From Candidatus Manganitrophaceae bacterium (GTDB lineage Bacteria > Nitrospirota > Nitrospiria > SBBL01 > Manganitrophaceae), in contig JACQEZ010000007.1 of NCBI GenBank assembly GCA_016200325.1, positions 248,001 to 312,000 on the forward strand: a stretch of DNA of 64,000 nt, given 5' to 3'. The notes beneath the pieces were generated by a model. It saw nothing but the letters and a program-made list of their open reading frames with translations. It ran no database searches and was not told where the DNA came from. A program made the position numbers and the translations under genes. Positions 35,218 through 42,950 of this stretch are shown one piece after another; position 1 is the first letter of the stretch; the number at the start of each line of letters is the position of its first letter.

Positions 35218-35634
35218 ATGAAACGGCGAATCATGGCAGTTCTCATTGGGATTTTTGTAACGGGGATGTTTTACTCTACCCTTCCGGCCACCGCTGAAGA
35301 GAAAGGGGTATCGACCGACGCCACACAGCCGGCTCAAACCGAAAAGGATCCGGCGATCGATTCCTCAAACGGGGTGATGGGAATGGACGATCGAGGCGGC
35401 CGGCGCCTGGACAATTCCCTCCGCTTTGAAGCCGGCCAGAAAACCCCCTCGGCCGAGCGGGAGGCGGAGGCGCTCCGCCTTCACCAAACGACCGTACTCG
35501 ATCGATTCCAAGGATCTGATAATCATGGGCAGATTTTGTTGAGCTTCTCGGAGGATCGGGTCGATCTCAAGCTACGGAGCATTACAGGGGCGGAGGCGCC
35601 GGTGGCCGGCAGGAAACTCTTACCTAAAAAATAA
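35218..35634 (+). CDS. Secreted hypothetical protein, 138 residues
   Basis: A signal peptide (about 1-26) precedes an acidic linker and a region of unknown fold. GGAGGAGAG lies right before the ATG. There are no cysteines, so no disulfides. I do not recognise a family. Its stop is 23 bases before the stop of the convergent Anbu gene. Confidence 0.65.
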   Translation: MKRRIMAVLIGIFVTGMFYSTLPATAEEKGVSTDATQPAQTEKDPAIDSSNGVMGMDDRGGRRLDNSLRFEAGQKTPSAEREAEALRLHQTTVLDRFQGSDNHGQILLSFSEDRVDLKLRSITGAEAPVAGRKLLPKK

Positions 35635-35657
35635 GGGCTCCGAACCGCCGACTTGGA

Positions 35658-36407
35658 TTAGATGGGACCGAGCTTTTCTTCCCAGCAGGGATCGGGAAGA
35701 CGGGAGAAGGTCTCTCGGAGCCCTTCTGCCCACTGCCGCTTGATCTCGTTAAAGTAGGGATCGCGCTGATCAATCGTTCGGCGGAGGCCGACACGCAACC
35801 GGTCGCGCTCGTAGCAGAGCAGATCGATCGGAAGCCCGACGGAGATGTTGCTCCGAATCGTAGAGTCAAAGGAGAGGAGGGTGCACTTGGCCCCTTCCTC
35901 CAGGGTGATGTTTCGGGCGATCAGGCGGTCGAGGATCGGTTTTCCATATTTGATCTCGCCGATCTGAAAGTAGGATGTCTCAGCGGTTGCCTCGATAAAG
36001 TTGCCGGCGGCATAAATATTAAAGAGGCGAGGCTGCTCGCCGCGGATCTGCCCCCCCAGGATAATCGACGCGTTAAAATCTTCCCCATGCTGTTTCAGAT
36101 AACCGCCATCGATTTCATGAATCTTCCGCAGCGCCCCTCCAACGAGCCGAGCCGCGGAAAAAAGGGACGACACGTTCCAGATCGTCTCACGGCCGTTTTC
36201 AATGGAGCGATCTTCGCCCAATAAATTGGCCACCCCTTGTGTAATCGACAGGTTCCCGGAGACCAACATCACCAGGACCCGATCTCCCGGGTTTTCATAC
36301 ACGGTCATCTTCCGAAAAGTTGCAATATGATCGACACCGGCATTGGTCCTTGAGTCGGACGCGAATACCAGTCCGCTGTCGAGCAGCATCCCCACACAAT
36401 ATGTCAT
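35658..36407 (-). CDS. Anbu, ancestral beta-subunit proteasome-like peptidase
   Basis: A 249-residue N-terminal nucleophile hydrolase of the proteasome/HslV superfamily. After removal of Met1 the chain starts TYCVGMLLDSG; counted from that Thr the catalytic set is T1, D17 (ASDSRTNAGVDH) and K32. Anbu forms helical or open-ring assemblies and is usually encoded with CP-ATP-grasp, alpha-E and transglutaminase-like genes, as here. It follows them after a 256-base gap that may carry its own promoter. The start at 36407 fixes the N-terminal Thr; a longer reading would bury it. Confidence 0.93.
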   Translation of the reverse strand: MTYCVGMLLDSGLVFASDSRTNAGVDHIATFRKMTVYENPGDRVLVMLVSGNLSITQGVANLLGEDRSIENGRETIWNVSSLFSAARLVGGALRKIHEIDGGYLKQHGEDFNASIILGGQIRGEQPRLFNIYAAGNFIEATAETSYFQIGEIKYGKPILDRLIARNITLEEGAKCTLLSFDSTIRSNISVGLPIDLLCYERDRLRVGLRRTIDQRDPYFNEIKRQWAEGLRETFSRLPDPCWEEKLGPI

Positions 36408-36663
36408 CCGGTCTCCTATCCTATGTGGGGGCCTGTGCGGCAACTGAAGGAGAAAGGTCCTCCACTGCCCCCACGCCCCGCGGCTTGCACCGGCAAAGCC
36501 GGCTGCGCGCCTTTGTTTATCCTTGTCTCCCTGTATTCCCGTTTACTCCAATATCGGGGATATTAAAGGAGCGGTTCAACCTATTATGCGTCTCAACAAT
36601 TCGATTGCTTGGATTTAAAAGAATAGGGACAGTATAATGGCCTCTCTGGGATGTGTAAAGCGC

Positions 36664-37378
36664 TTATTGTTGTGCGTTCATGACCTGGACCCGGACCTCC
36701 ATCCTCTCGGCCCCGCCGCCGAATCGGACCCCGCGTACCGGGCAAGCGTCCAAATAGTCACGCTTCCGCCCAGGCGTGCATGGCGATCTCCGGATCGGTC
36801 TCGGTGCCGGAATAAAGATAGCCGCTGACATAGCGTGCCGGAATTCCAAGGCTGCGACAGCAGGCGATAAAAAGATGGCTATGGTCTTGGCAGACGCCGC
36901 TTCCCTGAGATAAGACCTCCATTGCCGTCGTTTGAACGGTCGTCGTTCCCTTTACATAGCGGACGGCGCTCCGAATCCGATCCATCAGCGCTTGGAGGAG
37001 GGCCGGGGATGACGCGTATTGCGCTCGATCTTCTTGGGAGAAGGCTTCGAGCAGCGGGTGGGTCGCCGTCAGCCGGGTCTCCCTCAAATAAATGAGCGGG
37101 GAGAGATCCTGATTTAATTCGGGAGATTGCTCCTCGGACATCTCGACCTGTCCTTGAACCCCGATCCGAATCTCTTCGTGAGGGTCTTCCATCGTCAATA
37201 GCTGGGTGGTGTTGCCGAAGGCATCGGTGAACTCCGTTACGGTGCCGGGGAGGTGGAGCTGCCACTCCAGAACCTTTTGTCGCCGATCCGATCGCGGGGT
37301 GAGCCGAAGAGGCTGAACGCAGCGTGTGACCGGGGCGCTGTAGCGATAGACGGTCTTATGCTCGATTTTCAGGCGCAT
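36664..37378 (-). pseudogene. Transglutaminase-like protein with internal deletion and frameshift
   Basis: The frame from 37378 encodes an N-terminal beta domain and the core with the catalytic Cys (GSGVCQDHSH) and His (MHAWAEA), but stops right after the His motif at 36758. The expected next segment, which holds the catalytic Asp in a FDPTN-like motif, is absent. The normal C-terminal end (DYLDACPVRGVRFGGG through NAQQ) resumes at once in another frame and stops at 36664. So roughly 25-30 residues are missing with a frame change. A 206-residue product could still be made, but it would lack the triad Asp. Its start overlaps alpha-E by 10 bases. Confidence 0.8.
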
Positions 37379-38307
37379 ATCGGGGTCCGAAGCGCTCTGT
37401 CTATTTCGGTGCTGAGGGCTTGGAGTCCCTGGGTGAAGTCGATCAAATATTCATGCAGTGTATGCCTTAGGATGACGCCGATCTGATCGTCGTGAAGGAG
37501 AAGATGGAGATCGGCGGCGAGGCGGACCGCTTCCGGCCCGATCCCGCGCGACAGCGGTTTCAACAGGTCATTCACACGATCAAGGCAGGCATGCAAAGAA
37601 GCGGGGATCTCATTGCGGAGGACGAGAAGCTCCACCACCTGTCCCGGGGTGATCCCATCTCGATAAAGCTTCCGATAGGCGGCGGCGGCGCCGACCGATC
37701 GGAGAACTTTCAACGATGCATCGTAATGGGCTTCTCTCTCGGTATCCTTGAGCAGGGAGGGAAAGCGGGCGATGAGAATGCGGGCGGTGTGATCGGCCCG
37801 CTCGATGACGGTGCCGAGTCCGATCAAGCGAACGGTGTCGTCCTGAGGGAGGGTTCTCTCGAGGGTGCCGCGAAACAGATGCGCCCCTTCTTTTACCCGG
37901 TCGAGAAGCGGTCCGACCCCTTCGATCATCAGATGCGCCGGGTCGATCTCCCGCAGGTCCAACCAGAGGGTGTTTAACATCTCCCACATCTCGGGAGAGA
38001 GGGTTCCGCAGACGGCGCGGCCGTTCTCCCGGGCGGTCCGCAGCGACGTGAGGAGACTCGAGGGGTTCTCAAGATCGAGGAGAATGAAGCGGAGCAGCTT
38101 CGTGGAAGAGATCGCACCGTGTCTCGCCAGAAAGTCATCCCGTCGACCGGTCATTGCAAGGAGGTTTTCCCATTCGAGGTCGGACGAAGAAGACCCTTTC
38201 GCAATAGAGGAGGTGAGATAAAGCGCCTCCACCGTCCGTGCGGTATTCTCCATCCGTTCGATGTAGCGGCCCATCCAGTAAAGATGGCTGGCAATCCGCA
38301 GCAGCAT
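37369..38307 (-). CDS. Alpha-E domain protein of the Anbu operon
   Basis: A 312-residue all-helical alpha-E (DUF403) protein. The start LLRIASHLYWMGRYIERMENTART is the family signature with conserved Arg and Glu residues (quoted here in part: ASHLYWMGRYIERMEN). The rest shows ERADHTARI and a helical C-terminus. It always occurs beside circularly permuted ATP-grasp proteins and is thought to take part with them in peptide tagging or modification. It lies 3 bases after the ATP-grasp gene and overlaps the transglutaminase. Confidence 0.95.
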   Translation of the reverse strand: MLLRIASHLYWMGRYIERMENTARTVEALYLTSSIAKGSSSSDLEWENLLAMTGRRDDFLARHGAISSTKLLRFILLDLENPSSLLTSLRTARENGRAVCGTLSPEMWEMLNTLWLDLREIDPAHLMIEGVGPLLDRVKEGAHLFRGTLERTLPQDDTVRLIGLGTVIERADHTARILIARFPSLLKDTEREAHYDASLKVLRSVGAAAAYRKLYRDGITPGQVVELLVLRNEIPASLHACLDRVNDLLKPLSRGIGPEAVRLAADLHLLLHDDQIGVILRHTLHEYLIDFTQGLQALSTEIDRALRTPICA

Positions 38308-38310
38308 CGG

Positions 38311-39801
38311 TTACTCCTCCAAGACCCAGGTGTCTTTCGTCCCCCCGCCTTGAGAAGAGTTGACGACCAAGGAGCCGTCGCGCAGCGCAACCCGGGTCAA
38401 ACCGCCGGGGACGAGGTGGATCGTCCGCCCGCTTAAGACAAAGGGGCGAAGATCGATGTGGCGGGGGGCGATTCCTTGTTCCACGAACGTGGGGCAGGTC
38501 GAGAGGGCCAAGGTCGGCTGCGCAATGTAATTCTCAGGATTCCGAAGAATCCGCTGACGGAAGAGCGCTCGCTCCTTCGGCGTGCTGGTCGGTCCGATCA
38601 GCATGCCGTAGCCCCCGGAGCCATGAACCTCTTTGACGACCAACTCATGGAGATGGGCCAACACATAGGCGCGGTCTTCGCGGTTGCGCAGGAGGAAGGT
38701 CGGGACGTTCTTGAGGATCGGCTCCTTGCCGAGATAAAAGCGGATCATCTCAGGGACAAAAGCATAGATCGCTTTATCGTCGGCCACGCCGGTCCCGACC
38801 GCATTGGCAAGGGTGACCCCGCCGGAGCGGTAGACCGAGAGGAGCCCCGGTACGCCGAGCGCCGAATCGGAGCGGAATGCGAGGGGGTCGAGAAAATCTT
38901 CATCGATCCGACGATAAATGACATCGACCTGAGCCGGTCCCTCCATCGTCTGCATGAAAACCTTGTTGTCTCGAACGAATAGATCTTGCGCTTCGACCAC
39001 TTCGATCCCCATCTGTTGCGCCAGAAAGGTATGCTCGAAGTAGGCGCTGTTGTAGGGGCCGGGGGTGAGGAGAACCACCGTCGGCTCCCGGGTCCCCTCG
39101 GGCGCGGCGGCGCGCAGGGTCTCGAGGAGCAGTTCGGGATAATGTTCGACCGGCGCGATCGAGTGGGAGGCGAAGAGCTCCGGGAAAAGGCGCATCATCA
39201 TCCGGCGATTCACCAGCATGTAGGAGACCCCCGAGGGGGTCCGGAGGTTGTCCTCCAGGATGTGAAATTCCCCCTCTCCCGTATGAACCACATCGACCCC
39301 GGCGATATGAACATAGACCCCGCCGGCGGGATGGATCCCCTGCATTTCAACCCGGTACTGGGGGTTGCTGAAGACCATTTCTGCCGGGATCCGGCCTGCT
39401 TTGAGGATCTCTTGACCATGGTAGAGATCATGAAGAAAGGCATTGAGCGCCACGACCCGCTGCCGCAGGCCGGCCGCCAGGATCTGCCACTCTTTCGCCG
39501 GAATGATCCGGGGGATGAGGTCAAAGGGGATCAAGCGCTCCGTGCCGGCCGACTCTCCATAAACGGCGAAGGTGATGCCGAGTCGGCGAAAGAGCCGGTC
39601 GGCCTCTTTCTGTTTCTCCTTGGCCTGAGAAGCCGGCGTCGTCTGCAGCCAATGGTGAAAAGAGGAATAGTGGGCCCGAACCGCGCCCCGGATGTCGCAC
39701 ATCTCGTCGGTGGCGGATCGACGGAGCGCGGTCTGCTTCGTCATCGCTGCGGTTAATTTGGCTCCCATCGTCTGAGGAAGGGAAAGGCGCTCCGGTGTCA
39801 T
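38311..39801 (-). CDS. Circularly permuted ATP-grasp protein of the Anbu operon
   Basis: A 496-residue protein of the CP-ATP-grasp (DUF404/DUF407) family, predicted amide or peptide ligase. Landmarks: FAVYGES, FDLIPRIIPAKEW, a central EDNLRTPSGVSYMLVNR, VIYRRIDEDFLDP, NAVGTGVADDKAIY and the C-terminal VKEVHGSGGYGML. The Asp/Glu/Asn residues of EDNLR and YRRIDEDF match the ATP/metal site. It is the first gene of the four-gene operon. A terminator-like leader hairpin lies 38 bases upstream of its ATG. Confidence 0.95.
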   Translation of the reverse strand: MTPERLSLPQTMGAKLTAAMTKQTALRRSATDEMCDIRGAVRAHYSSFHHWLQTTPASQAKEKQKEADRLFRRLGITFAVYGESAGTERLIPFDLIPRIIPAKEWQILAAGLRQRVVALNAFLHDLYHGQEILKAGRIPAEMVFSNPQYRVEMQGIHPAGGVYVHIAGVDVVHTGEGEFHILEDNLRTPSGVSYMLVNRRMMMRLFPELFASHSIAPVEHYPELLLETLRAAAPEGTREPTVVLLTPGPYNSAYFEHTFLAQQMGIEVVEAQDLFVRDNKVFMQTMEGPAQVDVIYRRIDEDFLDPLAFRSDSALGVPGLLSVYRSGGVTLANAVGTGVADDKAIYAFVPEMIRFYLGKEPILKNVPTFLLRNREDRAYVLAHLHELVVKEVHGSGGYGMLIGPTSTPKERALFRQRILRNPENYIAQPTLALSTCPTFVEQGIAPRHIDLRPFVLSGRTIHLVPGGLTRVALRDGSLVVNSSQGGGTKDTWVLEE

Positions 39802-40191
39802 CGCATCCTCCTTTGTTTTCCGTTGCTAAAAATAAAAAGGCGCCTCTCCGAAACCCACGCCATTATGGGAGAGGACGCCTTTGCCAGTCCGAGAATACAA
39901 CACTGTATTTGCTGTTTAAAAAAGCAAAAACCGTACCCCCCTTATCGCTGGAGGTCATTTGACAGACCGGCTTGTTTTGGCAATGGAAAGGGAGACGCGC
40001 TGAACGGCTGGCGTCGGCATGAAGCGGTTTAGAAGACAGGATTGTCTATTGTGCGACAAATTTGAAGGGGTCAGTGAATTTGTTTTCTCACTTGATTCTT
40101 CCTGAGAAGGGGAGTAAATGAATATGGCCGGTCTCAGAGGGGTCTTCGCCGGGAGAATCGGGAGAATAATGATGAGGTCTGAGGATCTAAG
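39802..40191. other. 390-bp divergent region between the Anbu operon and the sigma-54 activator
   Basis: It contains the leader hairpin at 39839-39879 on the minus strand and, further right, a short dyad TTGTC-8-GACAA at 40042-40059. No gene is visible. GAGG precedes the activator ATG at 40192. Confidence 0.5.
39839..39879 (-). terminator. Terminator-like leader hairpin before the CP-ATP-grasp gene
   Basis: On the minus strand GGCGTCCTCTCC (39868-39879) pairs with GGAGAGGCGCC with one bulge, then comes TTTTTATTTTT. It sits between any upstream minus-strand promoter and the ATG at 39801, so it may be an attenuator of the Anbu operon. A promoter-like TTGCTT and an extended -10 (TGTTGTATT) lie about 20-50 bases before it. 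Confidence 0.6.
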
Positions 40192-41526
40192 ATGAAGCTC
40201 GACGCGACGACGATTTTGAATGCAATGAGCGAAGGGGTCTTTGCCGTCAATACCGATAAGAAAGTCATCTTTGCCAACCGGGCGCTGGGACGGATGTTGT
40301 TCCACAACGATGCGGTATCGGAAGACCTGGAGTCGGTTCAGGAGATCCTTGGCGAGAGCATCCTTGTCTCGAAACACGCGGCGCTGCTCGACCGGTTGAT
40401 GTTCAAGCAGGAGCGGGTCTCCCACTATGAAACGGTCCTCCGAGATGTAAACGGGACGCCGATTCCGGTCCACATCCACATCGATCTTCTCTTAAATGAC
40501 GAGGGGGAGGTGATCGGCGCGGTGGAGATGATCCAAAACCTCGGGCCGGCCGCGCCGGAGCAAGGGGAGAAACAGTCCAGGCCGTCGGGCCTCCGCTCAC
40601 TGGTGGGGAAGAGCAAGAAACTGCTCGAGGTGCTCGATCTGGTCGCCTCCGCCTCCGGATCGACCGCCACCGTCTTGTTGGAAGGAGAGAGCGGCACCGG
40701 CAAGGAGCTGATCGCCCGGGCGATCCATCAGATGGGACCGCGGCGCGAGAAGCCCTTTATCGCCGTGAACTGTGCGTCGTTACCCGAGGAGCTTTTGGAA
40801 AGCGAGCTTTTCGGCCATATGAAAGGGGCCTTTACGACAGCAATCTATGACCGCCCCGGCCGATTTGAATTGGCAAATCAGGGGACGCTTTTTCTCGATG
40901 AGATCGGTGATATGAGTCCGGCGGCGCAGGCAAAGGTTCTCCGCGTGTTGCAGGAGCAGGAATTCGAGCGGGTCGGCGGGACCAAGATGATCCATGTCGA
41001 TGTTCGGATCATCGCCGCGACGAACAAAGATCTGACCGAAGCGGTCGGCGCCGGCGGTTTTCGGGAAGATCTCTATTATCGGATTCGTGTCTTCCCGATC
41101 CGTGTGCCCTCGCTCAGAGAGCGCAAGGATGATATCTTCCCGCTGATCAAGCACTTTATGGCGAAATTCAGCCGGGAGACCGGAAAGCAGATCACCAACA
41201 TTTCCCCCGAGGCGCTCGACTATCTCCTCTCCTATGATTATCCGGGCAATGTGAGGGAATTGGAAAATATGATCGAGCACGCTTTTGTGACCTCCCCCGG
41301 CCCGACCCTCTCGATTGAGCATCTTCCGAAGCCGGTCACACCTCTTTCCAAAGGGGCACCGCCGGCGGTTAAAAAGGAGACGCTGGCCAATCAAGAGAGA
41401 AGCTTAATGCTCAAGACCCTTGAAAAGACCCATTGGAATCAGGTCAAAGCGGCGGAAGAGCTTGGAATCAGCCGATCGACCCTGTGGCGTCGTCTCAAAC
41501 AATTTGGTATCAAACCTCCCCAGTAA
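40192..41526 (+). CDS. PAS-containing sigma-54-dependent transcriptional activator with GAFTTA motif
   Basis: A 444-residue enhancer-binding protein. A PAS-like sensor domain (about 1-115) precedes the AAA+ core with Walker A GESGTGKE (165-172), Walker B GTLFLDEIGD (231-240) and sensor residues, and a C-terminal Fis-type helix-turn-helix (about 418-440, KAAEELGISRSTLWRRL). The sigma-54 contact loop reads GAFTTA (212-217) and not the usual GAFTGA. It lacks a phosphoacceptor receiver. Palindromic sites and a sigma-54 promoter follow immediately downstream, so it probably controls the next gene. Confidence 0.95.
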   Translation: MKLDATTILNAMSEGVFAVNTDKKVIFANRALGRMLFHNDAVSEDLESVQEILGESILVSKHAALLDRLMFKQERVSHYETVLRDVNGTPIPVHIHIDLLLNDEGEVIGAVEMIQNLGPAAPEQGEKQSRPSGLRSLVGKSKKLLEVLDLVASASGSTATVLLEGESGTGKELIARAIHQMGPRREKPFIAVNCASLPEELLESELFGHMKGAFTTAIYDRPGRFELANQGTLFLDEIGDMSPAAQAKVLRVLQEQEFERVGGTKMIHVDVRIIAATNKDLTEAVGAGGFREDLYYRIRVFPIRVPSLRERKDDIFPLIKHFMAKFSRETGKQITNISPEALDYLLSYDYPGNVRELENMIEHAFVTSPGPTLSIEHLPKPVTPLSKGAPPAVKKETLANQERSLMLKTLEKTHWNQVKAAEELGISRSTLWRRLKQFGIKPPQ

Positions 41527-41534
41527 ATTCATTC

Positions 41535-41552
41535 TGAAACATATATGTTTCA
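41535..41552. promoter_or_regulatory. 18-bp perfect palindrome TGAAACATATATGTTTCA, candidate enhancer
   Basis: It begins 9 bases after the activator stop and about 85-100 bases upstream of the sigma-54 promoter, the normal place for an activator site. A half-site TTGAAAC recurs at 41565-41571. Confidence 0.65.
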
Positions 41553-41585
41553 ATTTGCCACTTATTGAAACTTCCTCCCAAAAGG

Positions 41586-41621
41586 CTTATATATATAAGT
41601 ATCTATAAATTCAGCTGAATT
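41586..41621. promoter_or_regulatory. Two further palindromes between enhancer and promoter
   Basis: CTTATATATATAAG (41586-41599) and AATTCAGCTGAATT (41608-41621) are perfect 14-bp palindromes in AT-rich DNA. They may be DNA-bending (IHF-type) or further regulator sites. Confidence 0.45.
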
Positions 41622-41636
41622 CTCATTTCAGCCATG

Positions 41637-41651
41637 TGGCATCTCTTTTGC
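41637..41651 (+). promoter_or_regulatory. Sigma-54 promoter (-24/-12)
   Basis: TGGCATCTCTTTTGC: GG at 41638-41639 and GC at 41650-41651 are separated by exactly 10 bases, as sigma-54 requires. The start site would be near 41663, 35 bases before the ATG of the 65-residue protein. Confidence 0.75.
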
Positions 41652-41697
41652 TTTATTAAGGGGCATAAGAAACACCACCCTTTGTGAAGGAGTAAAG

Positions 41698-41895
41698 ATG
41701 TTGAATGGATTCTTTGAGATTGGTCTGTTTTCGCTGGTTGCTTTTGGATTTGTAAATGTGATTTGGGGGATAACGATGGTCATGGATACCCCGCCGCTTC
41801 AGACGAGCAATTGGAAGGAGCTGGAGAGAGGTATCGCAACCGAAGGGGCGGCGCTCATCACCCCAGTCCCTGCTGAAAAGGTCCACGTCAGTTAA
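41698..41895 (+). CDS. Small single-pass membrane protein under sigma-54 control
   Basis: A 65-residue protein with one hydrophobic helix (about residues 4-28) and a polar C-terminal tail with Pro and Glu. GAAGGAG lies seven bases before the ATG. It is the only gene positioned to be driven by the sigma-54 promoter. I do not recognise a family; a small regulatory membrane peptide is a reasonable guess from size and context. Confidence 0.7.
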   Translation: MLNGFFEIGLFSLVAFGFVNVIWGITMVMDTPPLQTSNWKELERGIATEGAALITPVPAEKVHVS

Positions 41896-41991
41896 TGTTC
41901 TCTCACGGGCCAGATCCAGGAGAGATCCTCGGTCTGGTCTCCATGTGGGAGTGAATCGGTTTCGGTCTCTTTTAATGAAAGGATAGGGAAG

Positions 41992-42855
41992 GTGCTGACA
42001 GCATCGACTTCGGTGATTCGATCAAAATCGGGTGCGCTTACTGTGCAATCGAGACGAAGCAATTTGGCAAGGCAAACCCAGATCAAGCGGGAGGAAGCCT
42101 CCCACGCCCTTGGGCTCAAAGAGCTGGTCACAAATAAGGTCGAGCTCTGGAAGGTCTCCGATCGATTGAATGTGAATCCTTCTACGATTCAAAAAATAAT
42201 AGAGGGGAGTCCGGTTTCGCGGAGCGTGACCAAGAAAATCGAGGCGGCGCTCCAGGAGGGAAGGGGATTCGATGGGGGAGGCAAGACGCGCGTCGATTAC
42301 CCCTCGAATCATTCCTCCGTTGAAAGGTTGATGGAGGTTTATGACCTCTACGAAGCGGAAAAGAGCCTCCGGACGGTTGGAGAGCAGCTCGGTCTGAGTC
42401 GGGAGCGGGTTCGCCAGCTTTTAGAGAAAGGGTCCGAGATCGGGCTGTTTAAATACCGGCCGGCCAAAGCGCCGTTGCTCTCGCGTGAGAAGATCCTGAA
42501 AGATTATGGAAGGTTTCTTAAGCGAAGCGAAGTGGCGAAGGCAAACCGAATTTCGACCAATTACCTCTCCAAATTGATTGAGTTGCATGAGATTACAAAA
42601 TCGGACCTGAATGGAATTCGGATGGAAGGCTGGAAGCGCCGATGCCTGAAGCAATATCAGGCGTTCGCCGGCAAGTTGGGATACCATCCAACCACCACCG
42701 AATTGCAGCAGTCTAAAGTGAACCGTTCTTTGGCGTTCAAAATTCGGCGGCTATGGGGATCTCTTGAAACCTTCCGCAGTGAATTGAATCTTGTCCCTGG
42801 GATGCCCGTGGAGGGGAGAAGTCGAGAGCGGAAAGCCGTTCTCGCGGGTGTGTAA
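41992..42855 (+). CDS. DNA-binding protein with several helix-turn-helix segments
   Basis: A 287-residue protein starting at a GTG (GGATAGGGAAG upstream). It has at least three helical DNA-binding units: LWKVSDRLNVNPSTIQKII, a sigma-70 region 4-like unit LRTVGEQLGLSRERVRQLLE, and VAKANRISTNYLSKLI. The last 70 residues resemble the conserved C-terminal repeat of such proteins (LGYHPTTTEL, RRLWGSLETFR). It may be a sigma-like or homing-type regulator. A strong terminator follows. Confidence 0.65.
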   Translation: MLTASTSVIRSKSGALTVQSRRSNLARQTQIKREEASHALGLKELVTNKVELWKVSDRLNVNPSTIQKIIEGSPVSRSVTKKIEAALQEGRGFDGGGKTRVDYPSNHSSVERLMEVYDLYEAEKSLRTVGEQLGLSRERVRQLLEKGSEIGLFKYRPAKAPLLSREKILKDYGRFLKRSEVAKANRISTNYLSKLIELHEITKSDLNGIRMEGWKRRCLKQYQAFAGKLGYHPTTTELQQSKVNRSLAFKIRRLWGSLETFRSELNLVPGMPVEGRSRERKAVLAGV

Positions 42856-42909
42856 GCGGCAGGATGCCATTTAAGATCAGATGATTGGCCAGAATGGATC
42901 TGAAGTGAG

Positions 42910-42950
42910 ACCCGCCTGGGGGAGAAACCATCCCCCAGGCGGGTTTTTTT
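42910..42950 (+). terminator. Strong intrinsic terminator
   Basis: A perfect 14-bp stem (42910-42923 with 42931-42944) and a seven-base loop, followed by TTTTTTT. It ends the plus-strand HTH gene and separates it from convergent fusA. Confidence 0.9.
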
